This document shows, piece by piece, positions 33,282 through 45,920 of a stretch of 64,000 bases of DNA. Below the pieces are notes generated by a model. The model was given only the letters and a program-made list of their open reading frames with translations. It had not been told where the DNA came from and ran no database searches. Within the stretch, counting starts at the first letter, position 1. Every line of letters begins with the position of its first letter. The DNA is from Diadophis punctatus similis (Eukaryota; Chordata; Lepidosauria; Squamata; Dipsadidae). The stretch lies in contig JALIGW010000285.1 in the NCBI GenBank assembly GCA_023053685.1, positions 1-64,000 of the forward strand. The letters are read 5' to 3'. The position numbers and the translations under genes were made by a program.

Positions 33282-36200
33282 CCGAATTCTCGCTTGATTT
33301 TTGATTCCGACCTTTCCCTGAAGAGCTAGCCCAAGGTCTAACACAGCATTCGCCTTATTTCTCAATTCAGCCCAAAAACATCACTTTTGACAAACACCTC
33401 AGAAATGAAAAAGAAACACATATTCCTGTTCCCCACAGGCTGGAAAGCCGAATTCTCGCTTGATTTTTGATTCCGACCTTTCCCTGAAGAGCTAGCCCAA
33501 GGTCTAACACAGCATTCGCCTTATTTCTCAATTCAGCCCAAAAACATCACTTTTGGCAAACACCTCAGAAATGAAAAGAAACACATATTCCTGTTCCCCA
33601 GGGGCTGGAAAGCCAAATTCTTGCTTGATTTTCGATTCCAAGCCTTCCCTGAAGAGCTAGCCCAAGGTCTAAAACAGAATTCGCCTTAGTTCTCAATTCA
33701 GCCAAAAAACATCACTTTTGACAAACACCTCAGAAATGAAAAAGAAACACATATTCCTGTTCCCCACGTGCTGGAAAGCCGAATTCCTCGCTTGAATTTT
33801 GATTCCGAGCCTACCCTGAAGAGCTAGCCCAAAGTGTAACGCAGCATTCGCCTTAGGACTCAATACAGCCAAAAAACATGACTTTTGACAAACACCTCAG
33901 AAATGAAAATGAAACACATATTCCTGTTCCCCACAGGCTGGAAAGCCGAATTCTCGCTTGATTTTTGATTCCGACCTTTCCCTGAAGAGCTAGCCCAAGG
34001 TCTAACACAGCATTCGCCTTATTTCTCAATTCAGCCCAAAAACATCACTTTTGGCAAACACCTCAGAAATGAAAAGAAACACATATTCCTGTTCCCCAGG
34101 GACTGGAAAGCCGAATTCTCGCTTGATTTTCGATTCCAAGCCTTCGCTGAAGAGCTAGCCCAAAGTCTAACACAGCATTCGCCTTATTTCTCAATTCAGC
34201 CCAAAAACATCACTTTTGACAAACACCTCAGAAATGAAAAAGTAACACATATTCCTGTTCCCCACGGGCTGGAAAGCCGAATTCTCGCTTGATTTTCGAT
34301 TCCAAGCCTTCCCTTAAGAGCTAGCCCAAGGTCTAACACAGAATTCGCCTCAGTTCTCAATTCAGCCAAAAAACATGACTTTTGACAAACACCTCAGAAA
34401 TGAAAATGAAACACATATTCCTGTTCTGCAGAGGCTGGAAAGCCGAATGCTCGCTTGATTTTTGATTCCGACCTTTCCCTGAAGAGCTAGCCCAAGGTCT
34501 AACACAGCATTCGCCTTATTTCTCAATTCAGCCCAAAAACATCACTTTTGGCAAACACCTCAGAAATGAAAAAGAAACACATATTCCTGTTCCCCACAGG
34601 CTGCAAAGCCGAATTCTCGCTCGATTTTTGATTCCGACCTTTCCCTGAAGAGCTAGCCCAAGGTCTAACCCAGCATTCGCCTTATTTCTCAATTCAGCCC
34701 AAAAACATTACTTTTGGCAAACACCTCAGAAATGAAAAAGAAACACATATTCCTGTTCCCCATGGGCTGGAAAGCCGAATTCTCGCTTGATTTTCGATTC
34801 CAAGCCTTCGCTGAAGAGCTAGCCCAAAGTCTAACACAGCTTTCTCCTTATTTCTCAATTCAGCCCAAAAACATCACTTTTGACAAACACCTCAGAAATG
34901 AAAAAGAAACACATATTCCTGTTCCCCAGGGGCTGGAAAGCCGAATTCTCGCTTGATTTTTGATTCCGACCTTTCCCTGAAGAGCTAGCCCAAGGTCTAA
35001 CACAGCATTCGCCTTATTTCTCAATTCAGCCCAAAAACATCACTTTTGACAAACACCTCAGAAATGAAAAAGAAACACATATTCCTGTTCCCCACAGGCT
35101 GGAAAGCCGAATTCTCGCTTGATTTTTGATTCCGACCTTTCCCTGAAGAGCTAGCCCAAGGTCTAACACAGCATTCGCCTTATTTCTCAATTCAGCCCAA
35201 AAACATCACTTTTGGCAAACACCTCAGAAATGAAAAGAAACACATATTCCTGTTCCCCAGGGGCTGGAAAGCCAAATTCTTGCTTGATTTTCGATTCCAA
35301 GCCTTCCCTGAAGAGCTAGCCCAAGGTCTAAAACAGAATTCGCCTTAGTTCTCAATTCAGCCAAAAAACATCACTTTTGACAAACACCTCAGAAATGAAA
35401 AAGAAACACATATTCCTGTTCCCCACGTGCTGGAAAGCCGAATTCTCGCTTGAATTTTGATTCCGAGCCTACCCTGAAGAGCTAGCCCAAAGTGTAACGC
35501 AGCATTCGCCTTAGGACTCAATACAGCCAAAAAACATGACTTTTGACAAACACCTCAGAAATGAAAATGAAACACATATTCCTGTTCCCCACAGGCTGGA
35601 AAGCCGAATTCTCGCTTGATTTTTGATTCCGACCTTTCCCTGAAGAGCTAGCCCAAGGTCTAACACAGCATTCGCCTTATTTCTCAATTCAGCCCAAAAA
35701 CATCACTTTTGGCAAACACCTCAGAAATGAAAAGAAACACATATTCCTGTTCCCCAGGGACTGGAAAGCCGAATTCTCGCTTGATTTTCGATTCCAAGCC
35801 TTCGCTGAAGAGCTAGCCCAAAGTCTAACACAGCATTCGCCTTATTTCTCAATTCAGCCCAAAAACATCACTTTTGACAAACACCTCAGAAATGAAAAAG
35901 TAACACATATTCCTGTTCCCCACGGGCTGGAAAGCCGAATTCTCGCTTGATTTTCGATTCCAAGCCTTCCCTTAAGAGCTAGCCCAAGGTCTAACACAGA
36001 ATTCGCCTCAGTTCTCAATTCAGCCAAAAAACATGACTTTTGACAAACACCTCAGAAATGAAAATGAAACACATATTCCTGTTCTGCAGAGGCTGGAAAG
36101 CCGAATTCTCGCTTGATTTTTGATTCCGACCTTTCCCTGAAGAGCTAGCCCAAGGTCTAACACAGCATTCGCCTTATTTCTCAATTCAGCCCAAAAACAT

Positions 36201-36598
36201 CACTTTTGGCAAACACCTCAGAAATGAAAAAGAAACACATATTCCTGTTCCCCACAGGCTGCAAAGCCGAATTCTCGCTCGATTTTTGATTCCGACCTTT
36301 CCCTGAAGAGCTAGCCCAAGGTCTAACCCAGCATTCGCCTTATTTCTCAATTCAGCCCAAAAACATTACTTTTGGCAAACACCTCAGAAATGAAAAAGAA
36401 ACACATATTCCTGTTCCCCATGGGCTGGAAAGCCGAATTCTCGCTTGATTTTCGATTCCAAGCCTTCGCTGAAGAGCTAGCCCAAAGTCTAACACAGCTT
36501 TCTCCTTATTTCTCAATTCAGGCCAAAAACATCACTTTTGACAAACACCTCAGAAATGAAAAAGAAACACATATTCCTGTTCCCCAGGGGCTGGAAAG
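33282..36598 (+). repeat. 10-monomer (1658-bp) tandem duplication
   Basis: Two units, about 33282-34940 and 34941-36598. CACGTG at 33765 and 35424, CTGCAG near 34424 and 36084, and the CATTACTTTTGGC monomer at 34714 and 36372 all repeat at 1658 or 1659 bp. The one-base difference is an inserted C in GAATTCCTCGC near 33784. The first unit has also lost the EcoRI site near 34443 (GAATGC). At the junction, a CCAGGGGCTGG monomer joins a TTGATTCCGACC tail, the mark of the exchange. Confidence 0.86.
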
Positions 36599-39500
36599 CC
36601 GAATTCTCGCTTGATTTTCGATTCCAAGCCTTCGCTGAACAGCTAGCCCAAAGTCTAACACAGCATTCGCCTTATTTCTCAATTCAGCCCAAAAACATCA
36701 CTTTTGACAAACACCTCAGAAATGAAAAAGTAACACATATTCCTGTTCCCCACGGGCTGGAAAGCCGAATTCTCGCTTGATTTTCGATTCCAAGCCTTCC
36801 CTGAAGAGCTAGCCCAAGGTCTAACACAGAATTCGCCTTATTTCTCAATTCAGCCCAAAAACATCACTTTTGACAAACACCTCAGAAATGAAAATGAAAC
36901 ACATATTCCTGTTCCCCACAGGCTGGAAAGCCGAATTCTCGCTTCATTTTTGATTCCGACCTTTCCCTGAAGAGCTAGCCCAAGGTCTAACACAGCATTC
37001 GCCTTATTTCTCAATTCAGCCCAAAAACATCACTTTTGACAAACACCTCAGAAATGAAAAAGAAACACATATTCCTGTTCCCCACGGGCTGGAAAGCCGA
37101 ATTCTCGCTTGATTTTCGATTCCAAGCCTTCCCTGAAGAGCTAGCCCAAGGTCTAACACAGAATTCGCCTCAGTTCTCAATTCAGCCAAAAAACATGACT
37201 TTTGACAAACACCTCAGAAATGAAAATGAAACACATATTCCTGTTCCGCACAGGCTGGAAAGCTGAATTCTCGCTTCATTTTTGATTCCGACCTTTCCCT
37301 GAAGAGCTAGCCCAAGGTCTAACACAGCATTTGCCTTATTTCTCAATTCAGCCCAAAAACATCACTTTTGACAAACACCTCAGAAATGAAAAAGAAACAC
37401 ATATTCCTGTTCCCCACAGGCTGGAAAGCCGAATTCTCTCTCGATTTTTGATTCCGACCATTCCCTGAAGAGCTAGCCCAAGGTCTAACCCAGCATTCGC
37501 CTTATTTCTCAATCAGCCCAAAAACATCACTTTTGACAAACACCTCAGAAATGAAAATGAAACACATATTCCTGTTCCCCACGGGCTGGAAAGCTGAATT
37601 CTCGCTTGAATTTTTATTCCGAGCCTACCCTGAAGAGCTAGCCCAAAGTCTAACACAGCATTCGCCTTAGGACTCAATACAGCCAAAAAACATGACTTTT
37701 GACAAACACCTCAGAAATGAAAATGAAACACATATTCCTGTTCCCCACAGGCTGGAAAGCTGAATTCTCGCTTGATTTTTGATTCCGACCTTTCCCTGAA
37801 GAGCTAGCCCAAGGTCTAACACAGCATTCGCCTTATTTCTCAATTCAGCCCAAAAACATCACTTTTGGCAAACACCTCAGAAATGAAAAGAAACACATAT
37901 TCCTGTTCCCCAGGGACTGGAAAGCCGAATTCTCGCTTGATTTTCGTTTCCAAGCCTTCGCTGAAGAGCTAGCCCAAAGTCTAACACAGCATTCGCCTTA
38001 TTTCTCAATTCAGCCCAAAAACATCACTTTTGACAAACACCTCAGAAATGAAAAAGTAACACATATTCCTGTTCCCCACGGGCTGGAAAGCCGAATTCTC
38101 GCTTGATTTTCGATTCCAAGCCTTCCCTGAAGAGCTAGCCCAAGGTCTAACACAGAATTCGCCTCAGTTCTCAATTCAGCCAAAAAACATGACTTTTGAC
38201 AAACACCTCAGAAATGAAAATGAAACACATATTCCTGTTCTGCACAGGCTGGAAAGCCGAATTCTCGCTTGATTTTTGATTCCGACCTTTCCCTGAAGAG
38301 CTAGCCCAAGGTCTAACACAGCATTCGCCTTATTTCTCAATTCAGCCCAAAAACATCACTTTTGACAAACACCTCAGAAATGAAAAAGAAACACATATTC
38401 CTGTTCCCCACAGGCTGGAAAGCCGAATTCTCGCTTGATTTTTGATTCCGACCTTTCCCTGAAGAGCTAGCCCAAGGTCTAACACAGCATTCGCCTTATT
38501 TCTCAATTCAGCCCAAAAACATCACTTTTGGCAAACACCTCAGAAATGAAAAGAAACACATATTCCTGTTCCCCAGGGGCTGGAAAGCCAAATTCTTGCT
38601 TGATTTTCGATTCCAAGCCTTCCCTGAAGAGCTAGCCCAAGGTCTAAAACAGAATTCGCCTTAGTTCTCAATTCAGCCAAAAAACATCACTTTTGACAAA
38701 CACCTCAGAAATGAAAAAGAAACACATATTCCTGTTCCCCACGTGCTGGAAAGCCGAATTCTCGCTTGAATTTTGATTCCGAGCCTACCCTGAAGAGCTA
38801 GCCCAAAGTGTAACGCAGCATTCGCCTTAGGACTCAATACAGCCAAAAAACATGACTTTTGACAAACACCTCAGAAATGAAAATGAAACACATATTCCTG
38901 TTCCCCACAGGCTGGAAAGCCGAATTCTCGCTTGATTTTTGATTCCGACCTTTCCCTGAAGAGCTAGCCCAAGGTCTAACACAGCATTCGCCTTATTTCT
39001 CAATTCAGCCCAAAAACATCACTTTTGGCAAACACCTCAGAAATGAAAAGAAACACATATTCCTGTTCCCCAGGGACTGGAAAGCCGAATTCTCGCTTGA
39101 TTTTCGATTCCAAGCCTTCGCTGAAGAGCTAGCCCAAAGTCTAACACAGCATTCGCCTTATTTCTCAATTCAGCCCAAAAACATCACTTTTGACAAACAC
39201 CTCAGAAATGAAAAAGTAACACATATTCCTGTTCCCCACGGGCTGGAAAGCCGAATTCTCGCTTGATTTTCGATTCCAAGCCTTCCCTTAAGAGCTAGCC
39301 CAAGGTCTAACACAGAATTCGCCTCAGTTCTCAATTCAGCCAAAAAACATGACTTTTGACAAACACCTCAGAAATGAAAATGAAACACATATTCCTGTTC
39401 TGCAGAGGCTGGAAAGCCGAATTCTCGCTTGATTTTTGATTCCGACCTTTCCCTGAAGAGCTAGCCCAAGGTCTAACACAGCATTCGCCTTATTTCTCAA

Positions 39501-39853
39501 TTCAGCCCAAAAACATCACTTTTGGCAAACACCTCAGAAATGAAAAAGAAACACATATTCCTGTTCCCCACAGGCTGCAAAGCCGAATTCTCGCTCGATT
39601 TTTGATTCCGACCTTTCCCTGAAGAGCTAGCCCAAGGTCTAACCCAGCATTCGCCTTATTTCTCAATTCAGCCCAAAAACATTACTTTTGGCAAACACCT
39701 CAGAAATGAAAAAGAAACACATATTCCTGTTCCCCATGGGCTGGAAAGCCGAATTCTCGCTTGATTTTCGATTCCAAGCCTTCGCTGAAGAGCTAGCCCA
39801 AAGTCTAACACAGCTTTCTCCTTATTTCTCAATTCAGCCCAAAAACATCACTT
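36372..39853 (+). repeat. 20-monomer (3316-bp) repeat unit
   Basis: From 36372 the order is the five-monomer cassette, the CTCTCTCG monomer near 37437, the GGACTCAATACAG monomers, CACGTG at 38740 and CTGCAG near 39400, returning to the same cassette at 39688, a shift of 3316 bp. CACGTG at 35424 and 38740 gives the same figure. A one-base deletion lies near 37512 (CTCAATCAGCCC). The unit equals two 1658-bp steps in length but contains cassette monomers the 10-mer lacks. Confidence 0.83.
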
Positions 39854-40185
39854 TTGACAAACACCTCAGAAATGAAAAAGAAACACATATTCCTGTTCCC
39901 CAGGGGCTGGAAAGCCGAATTCTCGCTTGATTTTCGATTCCAAGCCTTCGCTGAAGAGCTAGCCCAAGGTCTAACACAGAATTCGCCTTATTTCTCAATT
40001 CAGCCCAAAAACATCACTTTTGACAAACACCTCAGAAATGAAAATGAAACACATATTCCTGTTCCCCACAGGCTGGAAAGCCGAATTCTCGCTTCATTTT
40101 TGATTCCGACCTTTCCCTGAAGAGCTAGCCCAAGGTCTAACACAGCATTCGCCTTATTTCTCAATTCAGCCCAAAAACATCACTT
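39854..40185 (+). repeat. Chimeric monomer from an in-register crossover
   Basis: In the copy at 36538-37035 three monomers lie between the cassette start and the CCCACGGG monomer at 37036; here only two lie before 40186, so the shift falls from 3316 to 3150 bp. The monomer at 39854 starts with the features of 36538 (CCAGGGGCTGG, TTCGCTG) and continues with those of the monomer after 36704 (CAAGGT, CAGAATTCGCCTTA). It is therefore a fusion with loss of exactly one monomer. The exchange must lie within roughly 39945-39970. Confidence 0.8.
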
Positions 40186-42140
40186 TTGACAAACACCTCA
40201 GAAATGAAAAAGAAACACATATTCCTGTTCCCCACGGGCTGGAAAGCCGAATTCTCGCTTGATTTTCGATTCCAAGCCTTCCCTGAAGAGCTAGCCCAAG
40301 GTCTAACACAGAATTCGCCTCAGTTCTCAATTCAGCCAAAAAACATGACTTTTGACAAACACCTCAGAAATGAAAATGAAACACATATTCCTGTTCCGCA
40401 CAGGCTGGAAAGCTGAATTCTCGCTTCATTTTTGATTCCAACCTTTCCCTGAAGAGCTAGCCCAAGGTCTAACACAGCATTTGCCTTATTTCTCAATTCA
40501 GCCCAAAAACATCACTTTTGACAAACACCTCAGAAATGAAAAAGAAACACATATTCCTGTTCCCCACAGGCTGGAAAGCCGAATTCTCTCTCGATTTTTG
40601 ATTCCGACCATTCCCTGAAGAGCTAGCCCAAGGTCTAACCCAGCATTCGCCTTATTTCTCAATTCAGCCCAAAAACATCACTTTTGACAAACACCTCAGA
40701 AATGAAAATGAAACACATATTCCTGTTCCCCACGGGCTGGAAAGCTGAATTCTCGCTTGAATTTTTATTCCGAGCCTACCCTGAAGAGCTAGCCCAAAGT
40801 CTAACACAGCATTCGCCTTAGGACTCAATACAGCCAAAAAACATGACTTTTGACAAACACCTCAGAAATGAAAATGAAACACATATTCCTGTTCCCCACA
40901 GGCTGGAAAGCTGAATTCTCGCTTGATTTTTGATTCCGACCTTTCCCTGAAGAGCTAGCCCAAGGTCTAACACAGCATTCGCCTTATTTCTCAATTCAGC
41001 CCAAAAACATCACTTTTGGCAAACACCTCAGAAATGAAAAGAAACACATATTCCTGTTCCCCAGGGACTGGAAAGCCGAATTCTCGCTTGATTTTCGATT
41101 CCAAGCCTTCGCTGAAGAGCTAGCCCAAAGTCTAACACAGCTTTCTCCTTATTTCTCAATTCAGCCCAAAAACATCACTTTTGACAAACACCTCAGAAAT
41201 GAAAAAGAAACACATATTCCTGTTCCCCAGGGGCTGGAAAGCCGAATTCTCGCTTGATTTTCGATTCCAAGCCTTCGCTGAACAGCTAGCCCAAAGTCTA
41301 ACACAGCATTCGCCTTATTTCTCAATTCAGCCCAAAAACATCACTTTTGACAAACACCTCAGAAATGAAAAAGTAACACATATTCCTGTTCCCCACAGGC
41401 TGGAAAGCCGAATTCTCGCTTGATTTTCGATTCCAAGCCTTCCCTGAAGAGCTAGCCCAAGGTCTAACACAGAATTCGCCTTATTTCTCAATTCAGCCCA
41501 AAAACATCACTTTTGACAAACACCTCAGAAATGAAAATGAAACACATATTCCTGTTCCCCACAGGCTGGAAAGCCGAATTCTCGCTTCATTTTTGATTCC
41601 GACCTTTCCCTGAAGAGCTAGCCCAAGGTCTAACACAGCATTCGCCTTATTTCTCAATTCAGCCCAAAAAACATCACTTTTGACAAACACCTCAGAAATG
41701 AAAAAGAAACACATATTCCTGTTCCCCACGGGCTGGAAAGCCGAATTCTCGCTTGATTTTCGATTCCAAGCCTTCCCTGAAGAGCTAGCCCAAGGTCTAA
41801 CACAGAATTCGCCTCAGTTCTCAATTCAGCCAAAAAACATGACTTTTGACAAACACCTCAGAAATGAAAATGAAACACATATTCCTGTTCCGCACAGGCT
41901 GGAAAGCTGAATTCTCGCTTCATTTTTGATTCCGACCTTTCCCCTGAAGAGCTAGCCCAAGGTCTAACACAGCATTTGCCTTATTTCTCAATTCAGCCCA
42001 AAAACATCACTTTTGACAAACACCTCAGAAATGAAAAAGAAACACATATTCCTGTTCCCCACAGGCTGGAAAGCCGAATTCTCTCTCGATTTTTGATTCC
42101 GACCATTCCCTGAAGAGCTAGCCCAAGGTCTAACACAGCA
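40186..42140 (+). repeat. 9-monomer shift (1494 bp) cassette duplication
   Basis: The CCCACGGG monomer with the CAGAATTCGCCTCAG monomer after it occurs at 40186 and again at 41680, 1494 bp apart including an inserted A near 41667. The CTCTCTCG monomer follows each (near 40586 and 42082). Near 41060-41150 a CCAGGGACTGG monomer leads into a CAGCTTTCTCC monomer, an order not seen in the other copies, so this is a junction. Another insertion (CCCCTGAAG) lies near 41941, and near 42130 the ACCATTCC monomer continues as the GAAAACGAAAC type, a second junction. Confidence 0.78.
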
Positions 42141-43089
42141 TTCGCCTTATTTCTCAATTCAGCCCAAAAACATCACTTTTGACAAACACCTCAGAAATGA
42201 AAACGAAACACATATTCCTGTTCCCCACAGGCTGGAAAGCCGAATTCTCGCTTGATTTTTGATTCCGACCTTTCCCTGAAGAGCTAGCCCAAGGTCTAAC
42301 ACAGCATTCGCCTTATTTCTCAATTCAGCCCAAAAACATCACTTTTGGCAAACACCTCAGAAATGAAAAGAAACACATATTCCTGTTCCCCAGGGGCTGG
42401 AAAGCCAAATTCTCGTTTGATTTTCGATTCCAAGCCTTCCCTGAAGAGCTAGCCCAAGGTCTAAAACAGAATTCGCCTTAGTTCTCAATTCAGCCAAAAA
42501 ACATCACTTTTGACAAACACCTCAGAAATGAAAAAGAAACACATATTCCTGTTCCCCACGTGCTGGAAAGCCGAATTCTCGCTTGAATTTTGATTCCGAG
42601 CCTACCCTGAAGAGCTAGCCCAAAGTGTAACGCAGCATTCGCCTTAGGACTCAATACAGCCAAAAAACATGACTTTTGACAAACACCTCAGAAATGAAAA
42701 TGAAACACATATTCCTGTTCCCCACAGGCTGGAAAGCCGAATTCTCGCTTGATTTTCGATTCCAAGCCTTCGCTGAACAGCTAGCCCAAAGTCTAACACA
42801 GCATTCGCCTTATTTCTCAATTCAGCCCAAAAACATCACTTTTGACAAACACCTCAGAAATGAAAAAGTAACACATATTCCTGTTCCCCACGGGCTGGAA
42901 AGCCGAATTCTCGCTTGATTTTCGATTCCAAGCCTTCCCTGAAGAGCTAGCCCAAGGTCTAACACAGAATTCGCCTTATTTCTCAATTCAGCCCAAAAAC
43001 ATCACTTTTGACAAACACCTCAGAAATGAAAATGAAACACATATTCCTGTTCCCCACAGGCTGGAAAGCCGAATTCTCGCTTGATTTTT
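42141..43089 (+). repeat. Partial 1160-bp HOR unit broken by a junction
   Basis: The start matches the 7-mer unit (GAAAACGAAAC near 42199, AAATTCTCGTTTG near 42409, CACGTG at 42557). At about 42740 the GGACTCAATACAG monomer is followed directly by a TCGATTCCAAGCC tail and CTGAACAGCT, skipping one monomer of the unit. The next monomers (CCCACGGG, then CAGAATTCGCCTTA) come from the cassette order of 36.7 kb. Confidence 0.75.
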
Positions 43090-45920
43090 GATTCCGACCT
43101 TTCCCTGAAGAGCTAGCCCAAGGTCTAACACAGCATTCGCCTTATTTCTCAATTCAGCCCAAAAACATCACTTTTGACAAACACCTCAGAAATGAAAAAG
43201 AAACACATATTCCTGTTCCCCACAGGCTGGAAAGCCGAATTCTCGCTTGATTTTTGATTCCGACCTTTCCCTGAAGAGCTAGCCCAAGGTCTAACACAGC
43301 ATTCGCCTTATTTCTCAATTCAGCCCAAAAACATCACTTTTGGCAAACACCTCAGAAATGAAAAGAAACACATATTCCTGTTCCCCAGGGGGCTGGAAAG
43401 CCAAATTCTCACTCGATTTTCGATTCCAAGCCTTCCCTGAAGAGCTAGCCCAAGGTCTAAAACAGAATTCGCCTTAGTTCTCAATTCAGCCAAAAAACAT
43501 CACTTTTGACAAACACCTCAGAAATGAAAAAGAAACACATATTCCTGTTCCCCACGTGCTGGAAAGCCGAATTCTCGCTTGAATTTTGATTCCGAGCCTA
43601 CCCTGAAGAGCTAGCCCAAAGTGTAACGCAGCATTCGCCTTAGGACTCAATACAGCCAAAAAACATGACTTTTGACAAACACCTCAGAAATGAAAATGAA
43701 ACACATATTCCTGTTCCCCACAGGCTGGAAAGCCGAATTCTCGCTTGATTTTTGATTCCGACCTTTCCCTGAAGAGCTAGCCCAAGGTCTAACACAGCAT
43801 TCGCCTTATTTCTCAATTCAGCCCAAAAACATCACTTTTGGCAAACACCTCAGAAATGAAAAGAAACACATATTCCTGTTCCCCAGGGACTGGAAAGCCG
43901 AATTCTCGCTTGATTTTCGATTCCAAGCCTTCGCTGAAGAGCTAGCCCAAAGTCTAACACAGCATTCGCCTTATTTCTCAATTCAGCCCAAAAACATCAC
44001 TTTTGACAAACACCTCAGAAATGAAAAAGTAACACATATTCCTGTTCCCCACGGGCTGGAAAGCCGAATTCTCGCTTGATTTTCGATTCCAAGCCTTCCC
44101 TTAAGAGCTAGCCCAAGGTCTAACACAGAATTCGCCTCAGTTCTCAATTCAGCCAAAAAACATGACTTTTGACAAACACCTCAGAAATGAAAATGAAACA
44201 CATATTCCTGTTCTGCACAGGCTGGAAAGCCGAATTCTCGCTTGATTTTTGATTCCGACCTTTCCCTGAAGAGCTAGCCCAAGGTCTAACACAGCATTCG
44301 CCTTATTTCTCAATTCAGCCCAAAAACATCACTTTTGACAAACACCTCAGAAATGAAAAAGAAACACATATTCCTGTTCCCCACAGGCTGGAAAGCCGAA
44401 TTCTCGCTTGATTTTTGATTCCGACCTTTCCCTGAAGAGCTAGCCCAAGGTCTAACACAGCATTCGCCTTATTTCTCAATTCAGCCCAAAAACATCACTT
44501 TTGGCAAACACCTCAGAAATGAAAAGAAACACATATTCCTGTTCCCCAGGGGCTGGAAAGCCAAATTCTCACTTGATTTTCGATTCCAAGCCTTCCCTGA
44601 AGAGCTAGCCCAAGGTCTAAAACAGAATTCGCCTTAGTTCTCAATTCAGCCAAAAAACATCACTTTTGACAAACACCTCAGAAATGAAAAAGAAACACAT
44701 ATTCCTGTTCCCCACGTGCTGGAAAGCCGAATTCTCGCTTGAATTTTGATTCCGAGCCTACCCTGAAGAGCTAGCCCAAAGTGTAACGCAGCATTCGCCT
44801 TAGGACTCAATACAGCCAAAAAACATGACTTTTGACAAACACCTCAGAAATGAAAATGAAACACATATTCCTGTTCCCCACAGGCTGGAAAGCCGAATTC
44901 TCGCTTGATTTTTGATTCCGACCTTTCCCTGAAGAGCTAGCCCAAGGTCTAACACAGCATTCGCCTTATTTCTCAATTCAGCCCAAAAACATCACTTTTG
45001 GCAAACACCTCAGAAATGAAAAGAAACACATATTCCTGTTCCCCAGGGACTGGAAAGCCGAATTCTCGCTTGATTTTCGATTCCAAGCCTTCGCTGAAGA
45101 GCTAGCCCAAAGTCTAACACAGCATTCGCCTTATTTCTCAATTCAGCCCAAAAACATCACTTTTGACAAACACCTCAGAAATGAAAAAGTAACACATATT
45201 CCTGTTCCCCACGGGCTGGAAAGCCGAATTCTCGCTTGATTTTCGATTCCAAGCCTTCCCTTAAGAGCTAGCCCAAGGTCTAACACAGAATTCGCCTCAG
45301 TTCTCAATTCAGCCAAAAAACATGACTTTTGACAAACACCTCAGAAATGAAAATGAAACACATATTCCTGTTCTGCACAGGCTGGAAAGCCGAATTCTCG
45401 CTTGATTTTTGATTCCGACCTTTCCCTGAAGAGCTAGCCCAAGGTCTAACACAGCATTCGCCTTATTTCTCAATTCAGCCCAAAAACATCACTTTTGACA
45501 AACACCTCAGAAATGAAAACGAAACACATATTCCTGTTCCCCACAGGCTGGAAAGCCGAATTCTCGCTTGATTTTTGATTCCGACCTTTCCCTGAAGAGC
45601 TAGCCCAAGGTCTAACACAGCATTCGCCTTATTTCTCAATTCAGCCCAAAAACATCACTTTTGGCAAACACCTCAGAAATGAAAAGAAATACATATTCCT
45701 GTTCCCCAGGGGCTGGAAAGCCAAATTCTCGTTTGATTTTCGATTCCAAGCCTTCCCTGAAGAGCTAGCCCAAGGTCTAAAACAGAATTCGCCTTAGTTC
45801 TCAATTCAGCCAAAAAACATCACTTTTGACAAACACCTCAGAAATGAAAAAGAAACACATATTCCTGTTCCCCACGTGCTGGAAAGCCGAATTCTCGCTT
45901 GAATTTTGATTCCGAGCCTA
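43090..45920 (+). repeat. 1160-bp 7-monomer HOR, tandem copies
   Basis: CACGTG at 43553, 44713 and 45873 gives exact 1160-bp steps. The unit is, in order: (1) TTTTGAC with CCCACAGG; (2) 165-bp TTTTGGC with CCAGGGGCTGG and AAAGCCAAATTC; (3) TAAAACAGAATTCG with CCACGTGCTGG; (4) AGTGTAACGCAG with GGACTCAATACAG; (5) 165-bp TTTTGGC with CCAGGGACTGG; (6) TTCGCTG with GAAAAAGTAAC and CCACGGGCTGG; (7) CCCTTAAGAG with CTCAGTTC and TTCTGCACAGG. Five 166-bp plus two 165-bp monomers total 1160. A G is inserted near 43388 (CCAGGGGGCTGG). Monomer 1 alternates between GAAAAAGAAAC and GAAAACGAAAC. Confidence 0.9.
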
